A stretch of DNA of 64,000 nucleotides from Roseburia sp. (GTDB taxonomy: Bacteria > Bacillota > Clostridia > Lachnospirales > Lachnospiraceae): contig JAHZFL010000005.1 in NCBI GenBank assembly GCA_019421345.1, positions 1 to 64,000 of the forward strand. Reading direction: 5' to 3'. A program made the position numbers and the translations under genes. Below the pieces are notes generated by a model, which did no database searches, had not been told where the DNA came from, and was given only the letters and a program-made list of their open reading frames with translations. This document shows positions 1 through 9,400 of the stretch, one piece after another; positions within the stretch are counted from its first letter, which is position 1, and each line of letters begins with the position of its first letter.

Positions 1-1
1 A

Positions 2-97
2 ACCTACGATTTTATCATCAATCTGAGAGGTTTACACAGAATAATTTACACTACCACCATGGGCTTCAAATCTTATACCAATATTTGTGGGATATAA
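2..97 (+). CDS. 3' end of a gene cut by the window edge (unrecognised)
   Basis: A reading frame is open from the left edge to a TAA at 95-97 and encodes about 31 residues, including the stretch LRGLHRIIYTTTMGF. It overlaps the next small ORF by 11 bases. I do not recognise a family from so short a tail. Dropping one T from the TTT at 84-86 would join this frame directly to the 87-278 frame, so the two could be one broken gene for a membrane protein. Coding status rests only on the open frame. Confidence 0.35.
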   Translation, partial: TYDFIINLRGLHRIIYTTTMGFKSYTNICGI

Positions 98-278
98 GTT
101 TCCGGTTTCTTATACTATGCTGTTTTATTATTTGGCATTATGTTGGTTGGCATTGTTGCTGTTGGGAGAAGGCGTAAGAGTATTTTCTCAAAAGAAAGGC
201 AAAATCTGTGAAATGATTCTTTTTTCAGGAGCAGGTATTTTTTCGGTGCTTACAGTTGTGACGGCAATGCTGCGATAA
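87..278 (+). CDS. Short two-helix membrane ORF, possibly the frameshifted tail of the gene at the window edge
   Basis: A 63-residue ORF starting with GTG has two clear hydrophobic segments (about residues 8-29 and 43-61) separated by a short basic loop. No Shine-Dalgarno sequence precedes the GTG, whereas nearly every other gene here has one. That favours its being the C-terminus of a longer polytopic protein whose frame shifts near 84-87. It lies 23 bases before the KdsC-like gene, on the same strand as the AT-rich operon. If the upstream gene is a glycosyltransferase or polymerase, this would be its last two helices. No function can be given from the fragment. Confidence 0.4.
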   Translation: MGYKFPVSYTMLFYYLALCWLALLLLGEGVRVFSQKKGKICEMILFSGAGIFSVLTVVTAMLR

Positions 279-301
279 AATTTTTGGGAAAGCAAATAAT
301 T

Positions 302-862
302 ATGAAAGATTTAAAAAGTATAAAATTATTGGTGATCGATGTAGACGGAACAATGACAGATGCGGGAATCTATTATGATGAGCATGGAAACGAATTAAAG
401 AAGTTCTGTACAAAGGATGCGGCAGGATTTTTTGCTGCACGCGCAGTAGGTATCCAAACGATGGTGCTCACCGGAAGGGAGTGCAAAGCGGTTGAGCGGA
501 GGATGAGGGAGTTAAGGGTTGATCATCTATATCAAAATGTAAAAAATAAACGGGATTTCCTCAAAACGTTTTTGGAGGAGCAGCAAATGAGTCGAGCGCA
601 GGTAGGATATATTGGTGACGATCTCAATGATTTACCGGCAATGGAATTAGCCGGATTTATCGCATGTCCCAAAGATGCCTGTGAGGAAATTTTGGATGCT
701 GCGGATTATGTCTCCGCGAAACAAGGCGGTCAGGGGGCGGTCAGAGACGTGATAGAGCATATTTTGACACAGTGCGGGACTTGGAAAAAAGCGGTAGGTA
801 TGATATATTATAATGACTATGGCGAGGTCATGGACAGACTTTCGCAAGAAAATGAGAAGTGA
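302..862 (+). CDS. KdsC-family HAD phosphatase
   Basis: A 186-residue HAD hydrolase of the KdsC/YrbI type, which removes phosphate from phosphorylated ulosonic or nonulosonic sugars (such as KDO-8-P) in the cytoplasm. The nucleophile motif DVDGT (Asp13, Asp15), the TGR motif and the metal-binding GDDLND (about residues 105-110) are all present, and the length fits capless KdsC enzymes. I start at ATG 302, which has GGGAAAG nine bases upstream, rather than TTG 284. It heads the AT-rich glycan operon, 15 bases before the GtrA gene. No KDO or sialic-acid synthase or CMP-transferase is visible, so the substrate is unknown; partners may lie left of the window. Confidence 0.8.
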   Translation: MKDLKSIKLLVIDVDGTMTDAGIYYDEHGNELKKFCTKDAAGFFAARAVGIQTMVLTGRECKAVERRMRELRVDHLYQNVKNKRDFLKTFLEEQQMSRAQVGYIGDDLNDLPAMELAGFIACPKDACEEILDAADYVSAKQGGQGAVRDVIEHILTQCGTWKKAVGMIYYNDYGEVMDRLSQENEK

Positions 863-877
863 GGTTGTAAGATACAC

Positions 878-1411
878 ATGGACAAGCGATCGGGGACTTT
901 ATGGCAGCTTATCGAACGTATGATGAATTATATTTTTATAAAGCTTTTGAGATTAAAGGAGGAACAGGCGCAGGGATTGGTGCAGTTTGTCAAGTTTGGG
1001 ATTGTCGGCTTGAGTAATACGGTGGTTTCCTATGTGATCTATATTGCTTCACTTATGCTGTTCCAAAAGCTGGATGTATTAAAAAATTCGGATTATCTTG
1101 TGGCACAGATCATTGCGTTCGTGTTAAGCGTTCTCTGGTCCTTTTACTGGAATAATAAATATGTATTTACCGAGGAGGAGAGCGAGAAAAGAAATATGTT
1201 TCAGGCTTTGGTAAAAACATATATTTCTTATGCGTTTACAGGATTATTTTTAAATAGTATCTTGGCGCTGCTGTGGGTAGAGCTTTTGCATATGTCAAAG
1301 CTGATCGCACCAATTATCAATCTTTTGGTCAGCGTACCGATCAACTTTTTTATGAATAAGTTTTGGGCATTTAAAAAGAAACCGTCTGAGGGGAAGAACC
1401 ATGAAAACTAA
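878..1411 (+). CDS. GtrA-family small membrane protein
   Basis: A 177-residue protein with four predicted helices (about 38-62, 74-93, 113-134, 142-160) and the family hallmarks FVKFGIVGLSNT near the first helix and NFFMNKFWAFKK at the C-terminus. GtrA proteins are thought to help flip undecaprenyl-phosphate-linked glucose or similar sugars made by a GtrB-type transferase. A GtrB-type GT2 is encoded 4 kb downstream in the same operon (5509-6465), and polytopic GT-C-like proteins that could use the flipped sugar sit nearby. The last 11 bases overlap the next gene, so translation is probably coupled. Confidence 0.88.
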   Translation: MDKRSGTLWQLIERMMNYIFIKLLRLKEEQAQGLVQFVKFGIVGLSNTVVSYVIYIASLMLFQKLDVLKNSDYLVAQIIAFVLSVLWSFYWNNKYVFTEEESEKRNMFQALVKTYISYAFTGLFLNSILALLWVELLHMSKLIAPIINLLVSVPINFFMNKFWAFKKKPSEGKNHEN

Positions 1412-2858
1412 GAAATGCATCACAATTCTTTCATATATCTATATTGCGCTGCCCGTGCTCATTTTCTTTTTGGGGTGGATGAAGCTTTATCTTGCATTGC
1501 CCGTATGCTTGATGATACTGTACGCCTTTTGGAAGGCTTCGGCGGCGGAGCAGGACCTTTGGTATCCGGTCTGGAACAAGGACACGATTCGTCTGGCTTG
1601 TATCATTGCGGGAATTATTGGACTTTGGGTATATTTTTCGGGAATTGGAGGGATGACCTACCAAAACAGTGACCATTGGTGGAGGAATCAGACATTTCAG
1701 ATTTTGGTGGAATATGATTGGCCGGTGACGAAGCAGGTGATGATGGAGGATGGCGTTCATACGCGTGGACTCATTTATTATATTGGATTCTGGCTTCCGG
1801 CAGCCTGCGTAGGGAAACTGTTCGGGTTGACAGCAGGTTATTGTTTTCAGCTTCTGTGGGCAGCGCTCGGTGTTGGATTGGTCTATTATTATATCTGCGC
1901 TTATTTAAAAAGGCTCTCTGTCTGGCCGTTGTTTGGCTTAATTCTTTTTAGCGGGCTCGATATTTTAGGGTATTATATGATCGGAAGGGATCTGGGGCAA
2001 TTAACGAATACGCTTCATTTAGAGGCATGGAGTTTTTTGTTTCAATATTCGGGAATGACAACGCAGTTGTTTTGGGTGTTTAATCAGTCGATTTACGCAT
2101 GGATTTTGACAGCTCTGCTCATGCACCAGAAAAACAACCGCCATATTATTTTGATTTTAAGCTGTGGACTGTTAGAGTGCACGCTGCCGTTTGTAGGCAT
2201 GCTGCCGTTTGCGCTTTATAAAATATGGAAGAATGGATTTGAAAGCTCACTTCCGATAAAAGCGCAGTGGAAATCGTGGTTTTTTGGTCTTTTTACGATA
2301 GAGAATGTACTTGCCGGCGGATGTATCGGAATTATTTCTTATTTGTATCTCATGGGAAATACGGCAGCGCAGACGATTATTTCCATGCCGGAAAAGATTA
2401 CAAAGGGATATATTTTCTTATACCTGATCTTCTTTATCATAGAAGTTGGTTTCTATTTTTTAAGTATTTACCGTTATCAGAAAAATAAGTCATTGTATTG
2501 GATTACGGTCTTGGTATTATTTGTTTGTCCGCTGATCAGAGTGGGGTCAGGCATTGATTTTTGTATGAGAGCATCCATACCTGCCTTATTTGTGTTATAT
2601 TTACTGGTTATGCGCACATGGCAAACGAGCTTTCGGGCTAGGGATTTTGCAGTGGCAGGAACGATTGCCGGACTGTTTTTGATCGGAAGTGTCAATTCCC
2701 TGCATGAGCTTAACCGCACGGCGACTGAGACGATCAGGCTCTATGAGGCGCGGGAATATATTATGGCGGAGCCCGTCCCGGAGGATGATATTCTGGGAGC
2801 GGAAAATTTTTCCGGTGATGTGGATAAGAATATTTTTTATAAGTATCTGGCAAGGTAG
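1401..2858 (+). CDS. Polytopic membrane protein, GT-C-like glycosyltransferase candidate
   Basis: A 485-residue protein with roughly ten or more hydrophobic segments. After the third helix comes an external loop with YQNSDHWWRN (Asp91), an acidic residue placed as in lipid-linked-sugar-dependent GT-C transferases. GAGGGGAAG precedes ATG 1401, and the gene overlaps gtrA by 11 bases. With GtrA and GtrB-type partners in the operon, a role in adding a polyprenyl-phosphate-activated sugar outside the membrane is reasonable, but this is inference; I cannot assign a named family. An O-antigen polymerase-like role is an alternative. Confidence 0.6.
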   Translation: MKTKKCITILSYIYIALPVLIFFLGWMKLYLALPVCLMILYAFWKASAAEQDLWYPVWNKDTIRLACIIAGIIGLWVYFSGIGGMTYQNSDHWWRNQTFQILVEYDWPVTKQVMMEDGVHTRGLIYYIGFWLPAACVGKLFGLTAGYCFQLLWAALGVGLVYYYICAYLKRLSVWPLFGLILFSGLDILGYYMIGRDLGQLTNTLHLEAWSFLFQYSGMTTQLFWVFNQSIYAWILTALLMHQKNNRHIILILSCGLLECTLPFVGMLPFALYKIWKNGFESSLPIKAQWKSWFFGLFTIENVLAGGCIGIISYLYLMGNTAAQTIISMPEKITKGYIFLYLIFFIIEVGFYFLSIYRYQKNKSLYWITVLVLFVCPLIRVGSGIDFCMRASIPALFVLYLLVMRTWQTSFRARDFAVAGTIAGLFLIGSVNSLHELNRTATETIRLYEAREYIMAEPVPEDDILGAENFSGDVDKNIFYKYLAR

Positions 2859-2890
2859 ACGTGGAAGTTCAGTAATATGACAGTTGAATT

Positions 2891-4204
2891 ATGAATGGGC
2901 GGAAAATGAATGGACTAGCAACATTTCTTACAAAAGAAAAAAACGTGGAGCGGGCAACCTACATCTGGAATATGGCAGGAAGTTTGCTGAATGCCTTTCA
3001 GTCAGTGATATTTTTAATGATCATTACCCGGGTACTGGGAATCGGAGAGGCAGGAATCTTTACAATCGCCTATGCGGATGCAAACCTTTTTTTAAATCTT
3101 GGAAAATATGGAATGAGATATTTTCAAGTATCTGATTATCAGAATCAATTCTCGTTCTGCCAATATGTTAAATCCCGTTATCTTACCGTTCTTCTTATGG
3201 TTTCGGTTTCATGGATCTATGTGTTTACTGCAGCGTATATAAATTCTTATTCTTTTCACAAAATTTCAATTATTTTGTGGATGTGTGTGTGGAAGGCGGC
3301 AGATGCGTTGGAAGATGTTTTCCATGGAGATTTGCAAAAGTGTGGCAGGCTGGACATCGCCGGAAAAATGTTATGTACAAGAGTGGTCAGTATGACGGCT
3401 GTATGGGCACTGCTTTTGATGCTTACAAAAAATCAAATGATTGCTACAGTGATCGCAGCCGGTTTTACATTTTTTATTACTATAAGGATGATTTATTTGG
3501 TTCGGTCTTTTTATTCGATGCCATTAAAGGTTGCATGGAATGATCTAAAAGTGGATGCTAAGATGTTGGAATTACTCCGTATAGTCTTTCCCCTGTTTTT
3601 GAGCATGTTCCTTTCTTTTTATATCGGAAATGCGCCGAGATATGCAATTGACAGGCAGCTATCGGACGAGTTACAGGCGTGTTATGGTTTTATTGCAATG
3701 CCTGTATTTGTCATAGGACTTCTTAGCAGCTTCATTTTTAACCCGATTATTACAAGGATGTCTGTGCTATGGAATGAAAATAAAAATCGTGAGTTTGGGC
3801 TGAGGGCTTTCCGGCAGATGGTGATAGTCCTAATCATAACCGGGGTATGCATGGCGGGAGCGTATATTCTTGGAATTCCTGTCTTATCATGGATTTACCA
3901 TACGGATTTGTCAGATTTTAAAGTGCAGTTGATGCTGATGCTTGTTGGAGGAGGATTTCTTGGATTGTCGGGCTTGCTTCAAATGCTTATAACAATTCAA
4001 AGAGGGCAAAGGCAACTCGTGATCATTTATATTTTTGTGACAGTGATAGCCATGATTTTTTCCAATGGTGTTGTCAGAGAATACGGCATGAATGGGGCTG
4101 TTTGTCTGTACATACTCTTGATGGGACTATTATGTATTGGATTTGTCTTGATCTTTATCAGAAATTTGCTGACCAATAGAACGCACACAACGATAGAAAA
4201 GTGA
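2891..4204 (+). CDS. Wzx-type polysaccharide flippase (MOP superfamily)
   Basis: A 437-residue protein with about 12 hydrophobic helices and an N-terminal segment typical of polysaccharide exporters (GSLLNAFQSVIFLMIITRVLG, followed by GEAGIFTIA). Wzx proteins move undecaprenyl-diphosphate-linked oligosaccharide units across the membrane. Length fits the family. ATG codons at 2891 and 2906 are both possible; neither has a strong Shine-Dalgarno sequence. It sits between the GT-C-like gene and the pyruvyltransferase. A second, unrelated PglK-type ABC flippase is encoded at 23763-25520, suggesting two glycan export routes. Confidence 0.85.
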   Translation: MNGRKMNGLATFLTKEKNVERATYIWNMAGSLLNAFQSVIFLMIITRVLGIGEAGIFTIAYADANLFLNLGKYGMRYFQVSDYQNQFSFCQYVKSRYLTVLLMVSVSWIYVFTAAYINSYSFHKISIILWMCVWKAADALEDVFHGDLQKCGRLDIAGKMLCTRVVSMTAVWALLLMLTKNQMIATVIAAGFTFFITIRMIYLVRSFYSMPLKVAWNDLKVDAKMLELLRIVFPLFLSMFLSFYIGNAPRYAIDRQLSDELQACYGFIAMPVFVIGLLSSFIFNPIITRMSVLWNENKNREFGLRAFRQMVIVLIITGVCMAGAYILGIPVLSWIYHTDLSDFKVQLMLMLVGGGFLGLSGLLQMLITIQRGQRQLVIIYIFVTVIAMIFSNGVVREYGMNGAVCLYILLMGLLCIGFVLIFIRNLLTNRTHTTIEK

Positions 4205-4213
4205 GGAGAGATT

Positions 4214-5512
4214 ATGAACTATGGTATTTTAACGCACATTGGTTTTTCTAAGAAAGGCGGAAAACAAAATAGGATCATAAGTATAGGCGATGTCTTAGAG
4301 TGTTTGGCAATTCGCAATATTTATCAGAGTATAGGTGTAGATGAAAATGAGCTGATTACATGCTACCCTTATGAGCTTAATGAGTATCAGGGAGAATATT
4401 GTGTACTTCCAATTAATGTTTATGCTTTAAATATTGATTATTCTAATAGGATATTGCCGGTATTTCTCGGATTGACATTAGGGGGGGCGAACAAATATTC
4501 CAAAGAAAACATGGATTTATTGCGGAGATTCTCACCGGTTGGCTGCAGAGATGAACGTACGATGCGTATGCTTCTTGCACAGGGCATAGATGCTTATATG
4601 CAGGGGTGTTTGGTTGCTACATTCCCAAAACGACCAATATTAGAAACACAAAGGAAAGTCTTTTTTACAGATCCGGAAGCGGGAATACAAAAATACATTC
4701 CGAAAGAGCTTTTATCAGATTATGAATTTTTTTCTCACGATTATTATATGACGGATGAGGAATTATACAAAGAAGGCGGGTTATATCAATTAGGTGAAAG
4801 GATCATAGAAAAGTATAAAACAGAGGCAAGGCTGGTCATTACCTCAAAGTACCATGCCGCGATTACATGCTTAGCATTAGGAATACCGGTCATCATGATT
4901 ATTGAGAATAATTACTTTAAGTATTCATGGCTTGAAAAATATATTCCCATCTATGAACCTAAGGATTATCCGAATATTGATTGGAATCCAAAGCCTGTAT
5001 GCATTCACGACAGCGAAAAAGAACTGATGCTGAATATTGCGCGAAAGAGGATCAAAGACACCTATGAAAAGTATCACGATATCTGTACGCTCAGCGAAAT
5101 CAGGGAACGACCGGAGATTGCACATTTTGACGATATATTTTATGGAAATTATGCAATTGAATATGTGAAAGAGAACTGGAAGAAAGACACTCGGATTGAT
5201 TATGCATTTTGGGGAGCGACAGCCACTTCACGGAAGCTGAATGATTTTATAGCAGAGCATTATCCCGAAGCACGTTTAAAGAAAGTATTTGACTGGTCAG
5301 TTCGTTCAGAGGTGGAATACAAAGAAGGGATATTTATTCCTGAACCATTGGAGCATATTTCCTTTGGAGAGAATAAAGACCTGTTTATATTCGTTACAGG
5401 AAATTCTGCTTTTGAGGCTGCTTCGGATTTGTTTCAAAAATTAAATAGAAGTCCGGGTACATACTTTTTATGCCGTCGTCAGGTTTTAACAGAGGAGAAC
5501 TTTGTAAGATGA
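4214..5512 (+). CDS. Polysaccharide pyruvyl transferase-family protein with extra C-terminal domain
   Basis: A 432-residue protein. Residues 1 to about 320 match the pyruvyl transferase family that puts ketal pyruvate on exopolysaccharide sugars: an early ISIGDVLECLAIRN segment, VGCRDERTMRML, and TSKYHAAITCLALGIP, the usual conserved His/Ala region near the active site. About 105 further residues from YAFWGATATSRKLNDF onward resemble a small Rossmann-like module rather than the core family; its job is unknown. GAGGAGAG precedes the ATG. The stop overlaps the next start as ATGA, so translation is coupled to the GT2. Pyruvylation could occur on the lipid-linked unit in the cytoplasm. Confidence 0.82.
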   Translation: MNYGILTHIGFSKKGGKQNRIISIGDVLECLAIRNIYQSIGVDENELITCYPYELNEYQGEYCVLPINVYALNIDYSNRILPVFLGLTLGGANKYSKENMDLLRRFSPVGCRDERTMRMLLAQGIDAYMQGCLVATFPKRPILETQRKVFFTDPEAGIQKYIPKELLSDYEFFSHDYYMTDEELYKEGGLYQLGERIIEKYKTEARLVITSKYHAAITCLALGIPVIMIIENNYFKYSWLEKYIPIYEPKDYPNIDWNPKPVCIHDSEKELMLNIARKRIKDTYEKYHDICTLSEIRERPEIAHFDDIFYGNYAIEYVKENWKKDTRIDYAFWGATATSRKLNDFIAEHYPEARLKKVFDWSVRSEVEYKEGIFIPEPLEHISFGENKDLFIFVTGNSAFEAASDLFQKLNRSPGTYFLCRRQVLTEENFVR

Positions 5513-6465
5513 AAAAGAAGATTTGCGTATGTGTTCCATGTTTTAATGAGGAAGATAATGTCATTCCATTGGCAGAGGAAGTGATGAAGTTATTTGATCA
5601 GGAGTTACCCCAATATGATTATACGATCCAGTTTATAGACAATCATTCCGATGACAAGACACGAGAGCGTTTAGAGGAACTTTGTCAAAAATATCCGAAT
5701 TGCGTGAGGGCTATTTTTAATTCAAGAAATTTTAAGGGAAATTCCGCGTTATATGGTCTTCTTCATTCATGCGGCGATTGTGCAGTGTATTTATCAGCAG
5801 ATTTTCAAGATCCGATTGAAAAAATACCGGAACTGCTTCAAAGGTGGGAAGAAGGCTATTTGATCGTTGCTGCCCTAAAGAAAACAGCACAGGAAAATCC
5901 TCTCAAATATAGAGTCAGAGGGTTTTATTATAAGTTAATGCATAAGTATTCTGAGGTTGGATTTATTGAGCAGTTTTGCAATTTTGGTGTTTACGATAAG
6001 AAATTTCTTGATATTATCCGAGGGTTAAAAAATCCGAATTATTCGATTAGAGGTAATGTGGCGGAGTACGGATACAATATCTGTTATGTAGAATATGAGC
6101 AGCATGCAAGAAGAAGCGGATACAGCAAATATAACGTGTTTGGACTTTTCAATATTGCAATTACAAATTTTATTGATTATACGGATATTCTTCTTAAAGC
6201 CGCTGTTTTTATTGGAGGATTTGGGTTTTTTGTATGCTTTATTATTGCAATTATCTTTTTGATCCGTAAATTGCTCAATTGGTCGGAGTATGCCATGGGT
6301 GTGGCGCCAATCCTGATCGGCGTGTTTTTTGTCGGTGCACTGAATATGTTCCTCCTTGGAATTATCGGTGAATATATCTTGTCTGTGAGAAAGCAGGTAA
6401 AAGACTCTCCGTTGGTGATTGAAGAGAAAAGGATGAATTTTCATGATGAAAAACAAGATTTATAA
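5509..6465 (+). CDS. GtrB/DPM1-type family 2 glycosyltransferase
   Basis: A 318-residue polyprenyl-phosphate glycosyltransferase of the GtrB/ArnC/DPM1 type. A GT2 domain spans about residues 1-215 (CVPCFNEEDN near the start, acidic SADFQDP in the nucleotide-sugar site), followed by two C-terminal helices (about 225-250 and 265-290). Such enzymes charge undecaprenyl phosphate with one sugar on the cytoplasmic side. I place the start at ATG 5509, after AGGAG and overlapping the previous stop, rather than at an upstream in-frame TTG/ATG. With GtrA at 878 it forms the usual GtrA/GtrB pair; the transferred sugar cannot be told from sequence. Confidence 0.88.
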   Translation: MKKKICVCVPCFNEEDNVIPLAEEVMKLFDQELPQYDYTIQFIDNHSDDKTRERLEELCQKYPNCVRAIFNSRNFKGNSALYGLLHSCGDCAVYLSADFQDPIEKIPELLQRWEEGYLIVAALKKTAQENPLKYRVRGFYYKLMHKYSEVGFIEQFCNFGVYDKKFLDIIRGLKNPNYSIRGNVAEYGYNICYVEYEQHARRSGYSKYNVFGLFNIAITNFIDYTDILLKAAVFIGGFGFFVCFIIAIIFLIRKLLNWSEYAMGVAPILIGVFFVGALNMFLLGIIGEYILSVRKQVKDSPLVIEEKRMNFHDEKQDL

Positions 6466-9400
6466 AGATATAAAGTCGCTCTTAATAGCAGCGTGTACAT
6501 TATTGTTTGTATCTTTTTGGGGAAACATTGATGTTTATGCAGCACAGAGCGGTGAAATCGAACTTAATGGCAATGGTACACGTGAAAATCCATATTTGGT
6601 TAGTTCAGTGGATGATCTTAATCATATGAGAAATGTGATTAATTCTGGCGATAGTCTTGTGGGAAAGTGGTTTGCGCTTACGGATGATATTGACTTTGAG
6701 GGGAAAACAATTGAACCTCTGGCGGATCAGGGGCAAGGGAGAACATTCCAAGGCGGATTTGACGGAAAGGGTCATACGATCTCAAACTTTGTGATCGAGG
6801 AAGACACGGAAGGTGGTTCTTTTTTTGGAAGATTGGATGGCGTTGTAGAGAACCTGAATCTGGAAGGGACTATCTCCGGAAGCGTTAGCGCTACCTTTGC
6901 CCAGGATGGCTATGGCCTGATCATAAATTGTATTTCCGGAAGTAAGATCCATGCGAGTAAAGCGGCAGCGGGGATCGTCAATAATTGGAATGGTACACTT
7001 GAAAATGTTGTTTTTCAGGGAACTTTGGATGCAGCCTCCGCTGTTGGAATTGTTGGCTCTGGAAACGGGGCTGCTATGCAGGTATATGCAAAGGGATATG
7101 AGGTTGGCAGTTCTGCCGTAATTAGCAGCGGCGGAACTTTTGATGAGCAGATTTCAGCAGATATAATAAGTGCTTTGAACGCTTCTGCACAACAATTATT
7201 TCTTTCTTCAGATTATGGGAAATGGCTGAATAAATGGGAGTTAGGAAAGAAAATTAAGTTTTCTGATGAGATCGCCGCATTTGAGGGAACCGGCACCGAG
7301 CGCAATCCATTTGTAATTGATTCATCTGATAAGCTAAAAGTCATGGCAGCGTTTATAAACGCCGGTTTTACCTTTGATCATCTCTATCTTTACCAGACGG
7401 CAGACATTGATTTGTCGGATGAGCCTTGGACTGATTTATTAGATACATCTGCTATATTTTCGGGGATATATGACGGAAATGGACATTCCATCAGTAATCT
7501 AAATACAGAGGGGCAGATTGGAGGGCTGTTTAAAAAATTTGAGGGTACAATTTTAAATTTACGCCTTATAAATTGCAAGACAGAACAAGGATGTGGATTT
7601 GCCGGCGGTATGGGAAGTAAATCACTTATACTAAATTGCTATTTAGAAGGTGAGATTTCTGATACAGTTTCATTGGGAAATCTTCAGCGAGCGGGACAGC
7701 TAGTAAACAGTTATATAACTGGCTTTGTGGAACCCTCTATTGATGAACTGAATACGGGTTTGACGAATCTCGTTGTGAATTACGGGATTCATTGCGGTGA
7801 ATTGTACACATGGACAATGGAAGGCGGGACGGTTCAGTTTGGTGTCAACTATAAGGATGTTTATCTGGCAAAGGACCGTAAGTATTGGAATGGGAGTGGA
7901 GTGGAAAAGAATCCATATCTCATCTCGTCTATTGAGGATTTTGTATATCTGCGTGAATCTGTCTATTACACAGAAAATTTCTATCGCCATTGGTTTTTTC
8001 AGACGAAGGATATAGATTTTTCCGATGTGCGGTATTGGAGGGCTATCGCAGACGAATCATCAACGAATATCTTTTATGGAAATTACAATGGAAACGGGCA
8101 CAAGCTGATGCATTTTCATCCGAATGAAACCGATCATGTACAGAGCAAATCAATTTTCGGGAATGTAAACGGTTCTGTTTTTAATGTGTATGTTACAGAT
8201 TATCAGAGTAATGGGGGCGGGAATGGTATTCTTGCCAATTATGTTGCTGCAACAGGAAAAATTTTTAATAATGTGATAGAGTTGAGTGATGATTCAACTG
8301 TGACCTCTGCCTTAGGAATCGTCAATGCAAATGACGGATGTGTACGGAATCATATTGTTGTGCGTCCCGATCAGTTATTTGGCGTAGCAACAGCGCTTTC
8401 AAATGGGGCGGTGAATCGGGAATTAAAAACGCCTCAAACAGATGGGAATCAAATCGTTACAAAATTAAGTAAGAAGGTTGTGAATGCATTTAATGAAGGG
8501 ATCGTGGATACGGCGCTTCAGATGGATCAGCGGATTACAAATTTTAATTCGATTTCCTATAAACATGGAAAGTTGTCTTTACATAATCCGATTTTTGTGA
8601 CAAGTCCGCTGGGACTAAGCTTTTTAAAAGGGATGTTGCTCAATAATCCGCTTTTGCTTTTTGCTGTATTGTGGACGTTGGGATTAGTTTTATTTATAGT
8701 CTATAAAATAATCAGGCGCATATTCCAAAAAACATGTGTTAGTACCCGTACATTGCTCCAGATGATCACATTGCTGTGCATTTATTTTGTATTTTTCCTT
8801 GCGATGCAGAGCTTAAGACCGGATGCAGTGAACACCATGGAAGCATTAGGGGCGAACGTTGTGCTTGCAATCGTCTTTGGCATATGTGTTTATGTACTGA
8901 TCAGGCGAATGATCAAACAAAAGGATTGCGAAAAATTTAAAGTAAATGGTGATTGCGTAAAGAAGCGTATTCCGCTGCTGGTATCGTTGGCGTTTCCTGC
9001 AATTGTTGGCGTGCTGCATTTGAATACACCTGTTGCGTATGATTCCGATCTTTATTACGGAAGTTTTGTGCAGGCTGTTGAGAATTTCCATTTCTCGGTG
9101 ACAGGGATCCTTGACAGTTTCAGTATTGCAAGTAAACCAATGCATGGAGTCGCAATATTTATGACCATTGGAGAAGCTCTCGATCCTGGGACTGCCAGAG
9201 GTGTTTACATTTGCAATCTTGTGCTTTTATTACTTTCGCAGATGTGTGTGTATCAGATTATCAGAAAATTATTTTCAAATATATCATCAAATGCTGCTGT
9301 ACTCCTTGCACTTTGCTATGCATTTTCTGGCTATGTGCTTGTAGGCGCAACCTATATAAACCCTGATTTTTACGCAGTTGTAACATTTGCAATATTCCTA

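Noticed and set aside
5470..5508. Upstream extension of the GtrB-type GT2
   Set aside because: It overlaps the pyruvyltransferase gene; AGGAG and the ATGA overlap support ATG 5509.
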